The position numbers and the translations under genes were made by a program. A stretch of DNA of 25,442 nucleotides from Phycisphaerales bacterium. GTDB lineage: Bacteria > Planctomycetota > Phycisphaerae > Phycisphaerales > UBA1924. The notes under the pieces are model-generated. The model did not search any database and was not told where the DNA came from. It saw nothing but the letters and a program-made list of their open reading frames with translations. The stretch is from contig JAUXUZ010000433.1 of NCBI GenBank assembly GCA_030680655.1, positions 1 to 25,442 of the forward strand. The letters run 5' to 3'. Shown in pieces: positions 9,706 through 16,932 of this stretch; the first letter of the stretch is position 1, and every line of letters starts with the position of its first letter.

Positions 9706-9717
9706 CCGCGCAGTCTA
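9706..9717 (-). promoter_or_regulatory. Possible -10 box for a leaderless zinc-ribbon operon
   Basis: On the minus strand TAGACT (9712-9717) is followed by 6 nt and the GTG start at 9705. It matches the TAnnnT pattern and spacing seen at other Shine-Dalgarno-less starts in the window. Confidence 0.35.
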
Positions 9718-9759
9718 CCAGCAAAGTCGGAGGCAAAGACCAAGGCGGTTTCTTTGATA

Positions 9760-9810
9760 ACGTGGGGGCGTGGATGGTTCTGGTCGCATAAAGCACAAGA
9801 GCCCCCACGT
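9760..9810. repeat. 10-bp perfect inverted repeat
   Basis: ACGTGGGGGC (9760-9769) and its exact reverse complement GCCCCCACGT (9801-9810) flank a 31-nt spacer. It lies between the zinc-ribbon operon start and the 81-bp hairpin units. Role unknown; it could be the foot of a longer structured intergenic element. Confidence 0.4.
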
Positions 9811-9838
9811 AACGGAGCACAGGGTTGGATGGGGTGCC

Positions 9839-9919
9839 GTGCCCAGCGGGCACACTGACGTTGCCACCGGCTTCAGCCGGTGGTGAGTGGACCTCTATGA
9901 CTTCCGGCCCAGCGGGCCG
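9839..9919 (+). repeat. 81-bp three-hairpin unit, forward copy
   Basis: Three hairpins in order: GTGCCCAGCGGGCAC (9839-9853), CCACCGGCTTCAGCCGGTGG (9864-9883) and CGGCCCAGCGGGCCG (9905-9919). The outer two share the core CCCAGCGGG with different flanking pairs; the middle one has a 9-bp stem. The same unit occurs inverted at 9938-10018 with matching spacing. No coding frame explains it. Confidence 0.7.
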
Positions 9920-9937
9920 ACAGGGGGGGCGCTCAGT

Positions 9938-10018
9938 GGACCCGCTGGGTCCCGGCAACCGCTTATCTCCCCAACCATGGGCTGAAGCCCATGGCAACGA
10001 CACCCCGCCCGCTGGGCG
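9938..10018 (-). repeat. 81-bp three-hairpin unit, inverted copy
   Basis: On the plus strand the hairpins are GGACCCGCTGGGTCC (9938-9952), CCATGGGCTGAAGCCCATGG (9975-9994) and CGCCCGCTGGGCG (10006-10018). Read on the minus strand this repeats the order and spacing of 9839-9919, including GTTGCCA before the central stem. Two adjacent central-stem pairs differ (CC/GG versus TG/CA), and the outer stems also differ with pairing kept. All three hairpin pairs are centred on about 9929. Confidence 0.7.
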
Positions 10019-10403
10019 AAAGGCGTGCGTGCCTTGCCGCGGGGGCGGTGACAAGGAACCTGTGCGTCATGCAACCCGTGAGCGGCCGCCCGCAGCAACC
10101 CCCTTCGCCAAAGGACTGCCTTGGCCTTGCGCTGCCCTCCCCCCTGCGCAAAGCCCCCCCTCGGCCGCGTTTGCTCCATCTGCGCAGCAATCGCCGCGTT
10201 TGCAGCGCGAACGGGCCGCTTGCCCGCCCATCCGCGCGGATGTTGCGCACCCGCCGCAGATGCACGGCAAACCCGGTGTTCGGTCTCCATCCGCATCGTT
10301 TGGCGTGCGATCGCTCGATCTGCACGCCAATCGTGGCGATTGCCTTCAGTCCGCCCACTTTGCTGACGATGGAGCGTTCGTCCCCACCGTAAGGAGCACC
10401 AAG
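10019..10403 (+). other. GC-rich hairpin-dense leader region, no gene seen
   Basis: No convincing coding signal: the frame of the downstream gene stays open but has no start or family similarity here. Structures seen: an interrupted stem CCTTGCCGC with GCGG and CAAGG partners (10032-10056), a perfect 14-nt palindrome CATCCGCGCGGATG (10229-10242), a 9-bp inverted repeat TTGGCGTGC/GCACGCCAA (10300-10308, 10322-10330) and CAATCG-TGG-CGATTG (10328-10342). The last two share bases and so are mutually exclusive. AAGGAG at 10391-10396 is the ribosome-binding site of the next gene. The stretch may be a long structured 5' leader. Confidence 0.35.
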
Positions 10404-11090
10404 ATGCGCCACCCCGTGCCTCTGAGCAAGTTCATCCCCTGGTCCACCGAGCACGCCGAGCGGTGGGCCAGCGACCCATCCGCGGTGGGCATGACGCAGC
10501 AGCAGGCCGATTCGGTGAAGGACGCCGCGGACGCGGCGATGGCCGCCAAGACGGCCGCCCTCGCAGCGCGGCAGTTGAGCCGCAACGCGACCGATGCGCA
10601 GGAGCAGGCCGAGCGCAACCTGCGCCGCGCGGTGCAGACCGCCGTGATGCTGATCGACGTGTGCGCGGAGAACAACGACAACCCCGCCGCCATCTACAGC
10701 GCGGCCCAGCTCGATGAACCGACCGCGCCCCGCGCGGTCCCCGCGCCCGGAAAAGTCAAGCAGCTCACCGCCTCGCTCGACCCGCTCAGCGGCGCACCCG
10801 TGCTGCGCTGGAAGGGGAACAACCCGCGCGGCAGCGGCAGCGTCACCTACCTGGTCTCGCGCAAACTGCCGGGCCAGCGCGGGTTCTCGTTCGTCGGCAC
10901 CGCCGCCCCCAGCGGCCCAACGCGGCGCACCTTCACCGACACCACGCTCCCCACGGGCACAACCGAGGTGAGCTACCTCGTCCGCGCCATCCGCGGCGCA
11001 ACCGAGGGCGAGCCCGAGCAGGTGTACGTGCGCTTCGGCGCGATGCCGGCGGGCGTTACGAGCGGCCACATCACCAGCGCAGCGGCGTGA
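10404..11090 (+). CDS. Hypothetical helical plus fibronectin-III-like protein
   Basis: A 228-residue protein without signal peptide or membrane segment. Residues about 1-85 are Ala/Gln-rich and predicted helical (a WASDPSAVGMTQQQADS segment followed by runs such as AAMAAKTAALAARQ). Residues about 110-215 look like one fibronectin type III domain: PVLRWKGNN, VTYLVSRKLPGQRGFSFVGTA, FTDTTLPTGTTEVSYLVRAIRG. Small proteins of this two-part layout are frequent in planctomycetes; no function is established that I know of. The ATG is supported by AAGGAG with 7 nt spacing. A longer frame reaching to 9825 is rejected because it would translate the hairpin array. Confidence 0.7.
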   Translation: MRHPVPLSKFIPWSTEHAERWASDPSAVGMTQQQADSVKDAADAAMAAKTAALAARQLSRNATDAQEQAERNLRRAVQTAVMLIDVCAENNDNPAAIYSAAQLDEPTAPRAVPAPGKVKQLTASLDPLSGAPVLRWKGNNPRGSGSVTYLVSRKLPGQRGFSFVGTAAPSGPTRRTFTDTTLPTGTTEVSYLVRAIRGATEGEPEQVYVRFGAMPAGVTSGHITSAAA

Positions 11091-11218
11091 GCGCCCCACT
11101 CCTGCCCGATCCTCTGCGGCCCCTGCGCCCTCGGTGGTGAAACCGCCTATGCCGCTCTGGCGTGCAGCGCCAATCGCGCGGCACGATCGGCTACGCTCCC
11201 CTCCCCTGGAGGTGAACC

Positions 11219-13048
11219 GTGGCAGAGACGATCGACACCCAGTCCGCTCCCGCGCAGGTCGAAGTGCCCGTTGACTTCATCACGCCACAGCTCACGTGGA
11301 AGTCCGCCATCACCGGCATGATCCTGGGCGGGCTGCTGTCGATCTGCAACGTCTACACCGGCCTGAAGATCGGCTGGGGCCTGAACATGTCGATCACGGG
11401 CATCCTGCTCGCCTTCGCGTTCTGGTCGGTGGTGAGCAAGCTGTCCGGTGGCGGCGTCAAGAACATCAACAAGCTGGAGAACAACGTCAGCCAGGCGTCG
11501 ATCTCCGCCGCGGGGGCGGTGAGCAGCGCGGGGCTGGTCTCGGCGATCCCCGCCCTCACCATGCTGGAGGGGACGACGTTCAAGTGGTGGCAGCTCTTCC
11601 TGTGGATCAGCACGGTCTGCTTCGTGGGCATCGCCGTCGCGATGGGGCTGCGGCGGCAGCTGATCATCCGCGACAAGCTCCCCTTCCCCGGCGGCATGGC
11701 GTGCGCTGAGACGCTCAAAGAGGTTTACAACACCGGCAGCGAGGCGCTCAAGCGCGTGGGTGTGCTGGGGCTGGGTGCGCTGACGGGCGGGCTGATCAAG
11801 GTGGCGGAGATCATCGGGTGGGTGAAGCGCTCCGCCTTCGGCGTGACCATCAACGGCTCGCCCGCGGCGACGTACACCTTCGCCCTCGACCCGACGCTGC
11901 TGATGGTGGCGGTGGGCGGGCTCATCGGCTTCCGCGCCTGCTGGTCGCTCATGGTCGGGGCGGTGCTCGCCTACCTGGTGATCGGTGTGAACCTGGTCAA
12001 CGCGGGGGTGGTCCCCGCGGTGCGCGGGCCGATCGGCGAGTGGCTCCTGTGGCCCGGCGTCACCTTGATGGTCGTCTCGTCGCTGGTGTCGTTCTCGTTC
12101 TCCCTGCCGGCGATCGTGCGTTCCTTCCGCCCGTCCCCCCCCTCCTCCGCCTCCACCACCAGCGCCCCGGGCGCTGCGGGCGCGGCCGCCGCGGCACAGG
12201 CCGATGCCGGCGAGGTGACCCGCAACTGGTTCCTCTTCTCGCTCACGCTCGCGCTGATCCTGGCGGTGATCCTGCAGACGTGGTTCTTCGGCATCGCCTG
12301 GTGGGCCGCGGGGATCGCGGTGCTCCTCTCGTTCGCCCTCGCGGTGGTCTCAACGCGCGTCTCGGGCGAGACCAACGTCAACCCCGTCGGCGCGATGGGC
12401 AAGGTGACGCAGCTGGTCTTCGCCGGCATCGCACCCGCCAGCCCCTCGGCGAACCTCATGACCGCCAGCGTGACGGCGGGCGCGGCGAGCCAGTGCTCCG
12501 ACCTCATGCACGACCTCAAGTGCGGCTACCTGCTGGGGGCGATCGCCCGCAAGCAGGTCGTCGGCCAGATCCTCGGCTCGGTCGCCGGCGCGGCGGTGGC
12601 GGGGTACTTCTACCTCATCCTCGTGCCAAACCCCAAGGAGATGCTCCTCACCCCCGACTGGCCCGCCCCCGCGGTGGCGCAGTGGAAGGCCGTCGCCGAG
12701 GTCTTCAAGAACGGCATCTCCAGCCTCCCCAGCGGCGCAACGACGGCGATCATCATCGCGGCGGTCGTCGGCGTGATCCTGCCGCTGAGCGAGAAGCTCT
12801 TCCCCAAGGCCAAGGCGTTCATCCCCAGCGCTGCCGCGCTGGGCCTGGCGTTTGTCATCCCCGCCAACAACAGCATCTCGATGTTCATCGGCGGCTGCCT
12901 GGCGCTGGGCCTCGCCCGGTTCTTTCCCAAGTGGACCGAGCGGTTCCTCATCACGGTCTGCGCGGGGATCATCGCCGGCGAGAGCCTGGTGGGCGCGGGC
13001 GATGCGCTGCGGCTGGTCTTGAGCGGCCTGAACGTCGCGGCTCCGTAG
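11219..13048 (+). CDS. OPT-family oligopeptide/metal-chelate transporter
   Basis: A 609-residue polytopic inner-membrane protein with roughly 14-16 hydrophobic segments. Family landmarks: an early TWKSAITGMILGGLLSICNVYTG segment read in parts, GLNMSITG, then NNVSQASISAAGAVSSAG, PFPGGMACAETL, and the late SGETNVNPVGAMGKVTQ and SQCSDLMHDLKCGYLLGA. OPT proteins are proton-coupled secondary importers of short peptides or, in the YSL branch, metal complexes; bacterial members mostly remain uncharacterised, so the substrate is open. An Ala/Ser/Pro-rich loop at about 305-325 is presumably cytoplasmic. GTG start with GGAGG (11207-11211) 7 nt upstream; TACGCT at 11192-11197 is a possible -10. Ends with TAG. 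Confidence 0.92.
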   Translation: MAETIDTQSAPAQVEVPVDFITPQLTWKSAITGMILGGLLSICNVYTGLKIGWGLNMSITGILLAFAFWSVVSKLSGGGVKNINKLENNVSQASISAAGAVSSAGLVSAIPALTMLEGTTFKWWQLFLWISTVCFVGIAVAMGLRRQLIIRDKLPFPGGMACAETLKEVYNTGSEALKRVGVLGLGALTGGLIKVAEIIGWVKRSAFGVTINGSPAATYTFALDPTLLMVAVGGLIGFRACWSLMVGAVLAYLVIGVNLVNAGVVPAVRGPIGEWLLWPGVTLMVVSSLVSFSFSLPAIVRSFRPSPPSSASTTSAPGAAGAAAAAQADAGEVTRNWFLFSLTLALILAVILQTWFFGIAWWAAGIAVLLSFALAVVSTRVSGETNVNPVGAMGKVTQLVFAGIAPASPSANLMTASVTAGAASQCSDLMHDLKCGYLLGAIARKQVVGQILGSVAGAAVAGYFYLILVPNPKEMLLTPDWPAPAVAQWKAVAEVFKNGISSLPSGATTAIIIAAVVGVILPLSEKLFPKAKAFIPSAAALGLAFVIPANNSISMFIGGCLALGLARFFPKWTERFLITVCAGIIAGESLVGAGDALRLVLSGLNVAAP

Positions 13049-13324
13049 TTGCGGGCAGCGCCTACCCCGCCGCAGAAATGGGCGTGCAGGGTGGCATTCC
13101 CGCGCGCAGCGGACGCTTGTGTAACCATGACTGAATCTGCTACATCGGCAACTTCTTCAACCGCACCGGCTGCCCGTAAGCCGGGTGAGCACCGCCCACG
13201 CTTGACGGCCTTCGATTTCCTGCGGCCAACCACGCCGAATTCCCGCGAGCGCCACTCCGTGCAGACGGCCGGGCGGTCCCTACCGTTTGTGCGCCACCCA
13301 CCGCACACATAAGGGGACGCACCC
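13049..13324 (+). other. Intergenic region, no confident gene
   Basis: A 61-codon frame from ATG 13128 to TAA 13312 exists but its third positions are AT-rich at first, unlike the neighbours, and it matches nothing I recognise. AAGGGGA at 13311-13317 serves as ribosome-binding site for the next gene. TACCGT near 13279 is a possible -10. No terminator for the OPT gene is evident. Confidence 0.4.
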
Positions 13325-14770
13325 ATGTTCCTCCGCATGGTCTACGACGACAAGCTGGCCGCGGCCACATACGTGATCGGTTGCCAGAAGACGGGCGAGG
13401 CGATCGTCATCGACCCGCAGCGCGACGTTGACCGCTACGAGAAACTCGCCGCCGCCAACGGCCTGCGGATCGTCGCCGCCGCCGAGACGCACATCCACGC
13501 CGACTTCCTCTCCGGCGCGCGCGAGCTGGCCGAGAAGGGGGCCACGGTCTACCTCTCTGGCGAAGGAGGCGACGACTGGAAGTACCAGTGGCTCGGCGCC
13601 AAGACCGGCGGGGGGAGCTACGCCCACCGGCTGCTCAAGGACGGCGACACCTTCAGCATCGGCAAGATCGAGTTCAAGGCGGTGCACACGCCCGGGCACA
13701 CGCCCGAGCACCTGAGCTACATGGTGACCGACCGCGGCGGCGGCGCCGACAAACCCATCGGCGTCGCGACAGGTGACTTTGTCTTCGTCGGTGACGTCGG
13801 CCGCCCCGACCTGCTCGAGTCGGCGGCGGGCATCGCGGGCCAGGCCGAGTCGTCGGCCCACCGGCTCTTCAAGTCGGTGCGGAGCTTCATGTCGTGGCCC
13901 GACTATCTGCAGGTGTGGCCCGCCCACGGCGCGGGGAGCGCGTGCGGCAAGGCGCTGGGGGCTGTGCCCCAGAGCACCGTGGGGTACGAGAAGATGTTCA
14001 ACCCGGCGCTGCTTGCTGCTCAAAGCGAAAGAGGTGGCGAGCAGGCCTTTGTCGATTCGATCCTCGCGGGCCAGCCCGAGCCGCCCCTCTACTTCGCCCG
14101 CATGAAGCGCGACAACAAGGCCGGCCCGAGGGTGCTGGGGGGCGTCCCGAAGCCGAAGCAACTCGACGCGCCGGCGATCAAGGCCCTCGACGGCCGCGCC
14201 TGCGCGATCGTGGATACGCGCCCGTGGGCGGCGTTCAAAGAGGGGCACATCGCCGGGGCGCTCTGCCTGCCGCTGACCAACTCCTTCACCACCGACGCGG
14301 GCTCGATGATCGGTGAGCGCGAATCGGTCTACCTCATCGTTGAGCCGTCACGCCTGGATGAAGCCGTGCGCGACCTGATCCGCGTGGGCATCGATGACAT
14401 CGAGGGCTGGTTCGATGCGGGGCAATTCGCTCAGCTGGCCAGCGCCGGCGTGAAGCTCGAAACCACGCCCGACGTTCCCGTGGCCGCCGCCCAAAGCCTG
14501 ATCGAGTCAACCAAGCCGTTCATCCTTGACGTCCGCCGCGCGGCCGAGCTCACCGGCGGGTTCATCCCCGGCGCAGCCAACATCGCCCACACGCGTCTGC
14601 TCGCGCACCTCGACAAGGTCCCAAGGGGTCGTCAAATCCTCGTCAACTGCCAGGGGGGCGTGCGCTCGGCGCGGGCCTGCTCACTGCTCCAGAAGCACGG
14701 GTACACGGTGAGCAACCTCACCGGCGGGTTCGCGGCGTGGGACAAAGCGGGCGCACCGGTACAGAAGTAA
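13325..14770 (+). CDS. Persulfide dioxygenase-sulfurtransferase fusion (CstB-like)
   Basis: A 481-residue cytoplasmic protein with three parts. Residues 1-250: metallo-beta-lactamase fold of the ETHE1 type, with THIHADF (H56, H58, D60), HTPGHTPEH (H125) and GDFVF (D151); H56, H125 and D151 are the expected mononuclear iron ligands. Residues about 265-360: a rhodanese-like domain (VDTRPWAAFKEGHIAGALCLP) whose active-site loop has no cysteine (VEPSRL). Residues about 375-481: an active rhodanese with NCQGGVRSAR, C442. This order (dioxygenase, pseudo-rhodanese, rhodanese) is that of staphylococcal CstB, which oxidises low-molecular-weight persulfide and yields thiosulfate, so sulfide detoxification is likely. 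No sulfide:quinone reductase or CstR-type regulator is visible. Confidence 0.88.
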   Translation: MFLRMVYDDKLAAATYVIGCQKTGEAIVIDPQRDVDRYEKLAAANGLRIVAAAETHIHADFLSGARELAEKGATVYLSGEGGDDWKYQWLGAKTGGGSYAHRLLKDGDTFSIGKIEFKAVHTPGHTPEHLSYMVTDRGGGADKPIGVATGDFVFVGDVGRPDLLESAAGIAGQAESSAHRLFKSVRSFMSWPDYLQVWPAHGAGSACGKALGAVPQSTVGYEKMFNPALLAAQSERGGEQAFVDSILAGQPEPPLYFARMKRDNKAGPRVLGGVPKPKQLDAPAIKALDGRACAIVDTRPWAAFKEGHIAGALCLPLTNSFTTDAGSMIGERESVYLIVEPSRLDEAVRDLIRVGIDDIEGWFDAGQFAQLASAGVKLETTPDVPVAAAQSLIESTKPFILDVRRAAELTGGFIPGAANIAHTRLLAHLDKVPRGRQILVNCQGGVRSARACSLLQKHGYTVSNLTGGFAAWDKAGAPVQK

Positions 14771-14771
14771 A

Positions 14772-14783
14772 CCGCAGCTGCGG
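14772..14783. other. 12-nt palindrome between convergent genes
   Basis: CCGCAGCTGCGG is a perfect palindrome inside the 23-nt gap between the dioxygenase and methyltransferase stop codons. As a hairpin it would be only 4 bp with a 4-nt loop and lacks a T-run, so it is at best a weak terminator. Confidence 0.2.
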
Positions 14784-14793
14784 CCGTGCGGGT

Positions 14794-15540
14794 TCAACCC
14801 TTCAGCACGGCGTAGACAAACGCCTGCACCGTTCCCCACGGTGTCTTGTGCTCTTCCTTGTACGAATCGACCAGCTTGAACGCGCGCCCCGCCACCGACA
14901 ATTCGGCGGCGATCGCGGCCGCGTCGCGCCGCTGCACCGGCAGCCCGCTGCAGCGCTCGGGCCCGTCGGGTGAGAACCCGGCGACGATCGCCGTGCCGCC
15001 GGGGCGCAGGATGCGGGCCATGTTCGACGCGTACGCCAGTTGCTCAGGCTTGGACATCAAGAAGTGGAAGACGGCCCGGTCGTGCCACACATCGGCCCAC
15101 CCGTCGGCGATTGCCTCCATCGGCCCCGTGGCGTCGGCCTCGACCCACCGTACGCGCCCTTTGCGCTCGTGCGCTGCGCCTTCAGCACCGAGCCGCTCAC
15201 GCGACAGCTCGATCGCCTTGGCAGCGATGTCGACCAGGCACACCTCCACGTCAGGCTGCTGCAACAGGTTGTCTGCAAGGGCTGAGGCCCCCCCACCGAC
15301 GTCGATCACCCGCAGCGGCTGCTTGACACCCTCAACCTCGCTCGCCTCGCCGAACGACTCGATCAGCTTGAGCGACCGCGTCGGCACCTCCTGGTACCAG
15401 CTCATGCCGGTCGAGGCCTTTTCGGAATAGACCTTCTGCCAGTGCGCCTGCGGCTTTAGCGCGGGCACGGGCTGAGCGGGCGTGGGCGCCGCGGCCGTAG
15501 AGTTCGGAGACATTGGTTGCGTTGAGCGGGAGTCGATCAC
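14794..15540 (-). CDS. Class I SAM-dependent methyltransferase
   Basis: A 248-residue protein with the seven-stranded methyltransferase fold. After a flexible Pro/Ala-rich N-terminus of about 30 residues comes HWQKVYSEKASTGMSWYQEVP, then motif I VIDVGGGASALADNLL (about 97-112), the acidic end of strand 2 (VCLVDIA), EADATGP, and WHDRAVFHFL corresponding to motif IV. This subfamily (HW...VY..K....SW.Q..P) is widespread but its substrate is not known to me. The GTG start at 15540 is chosen because TAGCCT lies 6 nt upstream with no Shine-Dalgarno sequence; ATG at 15513 is the alternative. Convergent with the persulfide dioxygenase gene; any link to thiol metabolism is speculation. Confidence 0.8.
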   Translation of the reverse strand: MIDSRSTQPMSPNSTAAAPTPAQPVPALKPQAHWQKVYSEKASTGMSWYQEVPTRSLKLIESFGEASEVEGVKQPLRVIDVGGGASALADNLLQQPDVEVCLVDIAAKAIELSRERLGAEGAAHERKGRVRWVEADATGPMEAIADGWADVWHDRAVFHFLMSKPEQLAYASNMARILRPGGTAIVAGFSPDGPERCSGLPVQRRDAAAIAAELSVAGRAFKLVDSYKEEHKTPWGTVQAFVYAVLKG

Positions 15541-15552
15541 GAGGTAAGGCTA
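15541..15552 (-). promoter_or_regulatory. Possible -10 box for a leaderless methyltransferase transcript
   Basis: On the minus strand TAGCCT (15547-15552), then 6 nt, then GTG at 15540. It is one of the clearest cases of the TAnnnT-near-start pattern. Confidence 0.35.
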
Positions 15553-15599
15553 TCCGACCATTCACCGCGGGGCATTCGCCGCCGCTGGCTAGGCTCGCC

Positions 15600-15830
15600 A
15601 TGCGCGCGTTGACCCGTCGGGTTCGACTGACCGACCACCCGTTGGGCCTCTCAGCGGCGGTCGCTCTCAACGCACGCAGGGTCTTGACTTCACACCTCAG
15701 CGCTGCCGACGGCGTTCCTTGACCGGCTGCACCGCGACATCGAGACCGACCGGCACGGACGCATCGCCGACGACACGCTCTTGGTCGAGGTGTCGATCCA
15801 CCGTCCCAGCACGCCAGAACCGGCGGTGCG
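15600..15830 (+). pseudogene. Possible remnant of a frameshifted gene
   Basis: The 527-nt gap 15541-16067 has no intact gene. An ATG frame at 15600 gives MRALTRRVRLTDHPLGLSA and ends at 15722. From about 15712 a second frame, +1 relative to the first, continues with FLDRLHRDIETDRHGRIADD and TLLVEVSIHRP. The second part has about 90% G/C at third positions up to about 15806, like real genes here; after that the bias fades. This pattern suggests a decayed or truncated gene with a frameshift, but I recognise no family, and chance in GC-rich DNA is a serious alternative. The remainder to 16020 shows no gene. Confidence 0.2.
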
Positions 15831-16020
15831 ATGGTGCCAACGCACCGCCCCTCAACGAAGGCGCCCACGGCTGACGTCCTCTCATGCCCGCCGAGCGCAG
15901 GCGGCGGTCACAGCCTTCAAACCGCCATTTGTGCCTTTTTCTTGCCCGAATCGACGCCATCCCCATTTGGGCGATATCCTGCATGGGCAGCACCCCCGGA
16001 TGACTGCCGTACCGATGCCG

Positions 16021-16026
16021 TATGAT
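16021..16026 (+). promoter_or_regulatory. Possible -10 element of the histone-like gene
   Basis: TATGAT at 16021-16026 is a near-consensus -10 hexamer 42 nt before the ATG. No good -35 is seen at 16-18 nt. Confidence 0.35.
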
Positions 16027-16067
16027 CCTCCAACCAGACCGTGGGTCCAATAGATAGGGAGCAGCAA

Positions 16068-16274
16068 ATGGAAGCATTCGATCGCCTGAAGCAACTCGTG
16101 GTTGAGGCCGAAGTCGAAGTCCTCAAGGGTGAGGGTGGAAACAAGGCGGCCAAGGTCCGCGCCCGCAAGAAGATGCAGGAAATCAAGAACGCCGCCCAGG
16201 ATGTCCGCGCCGGCATGCTTGAAGCTGGCGGGCCCGAAACCGGCGAAGAGGGCGGCGAGGCCGCGAAGGGCTGA
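16068..16274 (+). CDS. Histone H1-like (Hc1-type) DNA-binding protein
   Basis: A 68-residue protein: MEAFDRLKQLVVEAEVEVLK, then GGNKAAKVRARKKMQEIKNA and AQDVRAGML, then a Gly/Glu-rich acidic tail. The GNKAA-R-RKxMQ-IK-AAQ-xR pattern is that of small bacterial proteins annotated as Hc1/histone-H1-like, known from chlamydiae and frequent in planctomycetes and Bacteroidetes. They bind DNA and help nucleoid compaction; here that is inferred from family. Predicted to be two helices, the second strongly basic. ATG at 16068 is supported by GGGAG (16057-16061) with 6 nt spacing. It is followed after 33 nt by the FabZ-like gene. Confidence 0.75.
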   Translation: MEAFDRLKQLVVEAEVEVLKGEGGNKAAKVRARKKMQEIKNAAQDVRAGMLEAGGPETGEEGGEAAKG

Positions 16275-16307
16275 TCCGACGCGCCGGACCCGCTTTTCAG
16301 CACGACA

Positions 16308-16880
16308 ATGAACGATCCGTCCACCACACCGCCCAAGAGCGCGGATTTGTCCGCCTCAACCGCCAATGGCGGGGGTGGGGGAATTGGCGGGGCACTGCCC
16401 GCCAAGCCCCTGATCCTCGATCTGGCGGGCCTGGGGGTCGATCTATCGGCCCGCGCGGTCGATCTGGCTGGGATCGAGGCGATCATCCCCCACAGGCACG
16501 AGATGTGCCTGCTGGATGCGATCGTCTGGAAGAGCGATGACAACAAGCAGGGCGTCGCCATCTGGAACGTCAAGGACACCGAGTTCTGGTGCCGCGGGCA
16601 CTTCCCCGGAAAGCCGATGCTGCCGGGGGTACTCCAGGTTGAGGCGGGCGCTCAGCTCTCGTCGTTCCTGTACAACATCCGGTTCGCCGAGCCCCGGATC
16701 GCGGCTTTTACACACATCGAAGAGTGCAGCTTCCGCAACCCGGTGCTGCCGGGCGCTGAGTTCTACGTGCTCTGCCAGGAGATCAAGTTCTCCCCGCGCA
16801 GGTTCAGCAGCCGGATCCAGGGCATGGTCAACGGCAAGATCACGTTCGACGCGACGATCAACGGCATGGTCCTGGGCTGA
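16308..16880 (+). CDS. FabZ-like 3-hydroxyacyl-ACP dehydratase
   Basis: A 190-residue hot-dog-fold protein. After a Gly/Ser-rich N-terminal extension of about 50 residues come IIPHRHEMCLLDAI (about 59-72) and CRGHFPGKPMLPGVLQVEAG with the catalytic pair H98 and E112, as in FabZ, which dehydrates beta-hydroxyacyl-ACP during fatty-acid elongation. Residues 128-150 (RIAAFTHIEECSFRNPVLPG) match the FabZ substrate-tunnel region. The extension and weaker C-terminus mean it may be a paralogue with a special role (for example in lipid A or another lipid pathway) rather than the housekeeping FabZ. It lies between the histone-like gene and ruvA, with 33 and 52 nt gaps, and lacks its own obvious Shine-Dalgarno sequence. 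Confidence 0.85.
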   Translation: MNDPSTTPPKSADLSASTANGGGGGIGGALPAKPLILDLAGLGVDLSARAVDLAGIEAIIPHRHEMCLLDAIVWKSDDNKQGVAIWNVKDTEFWCRGHFPGKPMLPGVLQVEAGAQLSSFLYNIRFAEPRIAAFTHIEECSFRNPVLPGAEFYVLCQEIKFSPRRFSSRIQGMVNGKITFDATINGMVLG

Positions 16881-16932
16881 CGGCCACCGTGAGACCCGGG
16901 GGCCTTCAGGCAGGAACGGGAAGGGACAACGG

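Noticed and set aside
9839..10018. CRISPR array interpretation of the repeated hairpins
   Set aside because: The repeats are inverted rather than direct, only two units exist, there are no uniform spacers and no cas genes.
9825..10403. Upstream extension of the FN3-like gene
   Set aside because: The frame is open but would translate the mirrored hairpin units and start far from AAGGAG at 10391.
9963..11099. Minus-strand 378-residue frame across the hairpin array and the FN3-like gene
   Set aside because: Antisense shadow; it crosses non-coding hairpins and has no family similarity, while the plus-strand gene has a ribosome-binding site and domains.
11818..13134. 438-residue frame overlapping the OPT transporter
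   Set aside because: Arg/Gly/Asp-rich shadow in another frame of a clear membrane transporter.
13128..13312. Small 61-codon frame before the persulfide dioxygenase gene
   Set aside because: Codon use is unlike neighbours, no ribosome-binding site and no recognised family; kept only as intergenic.
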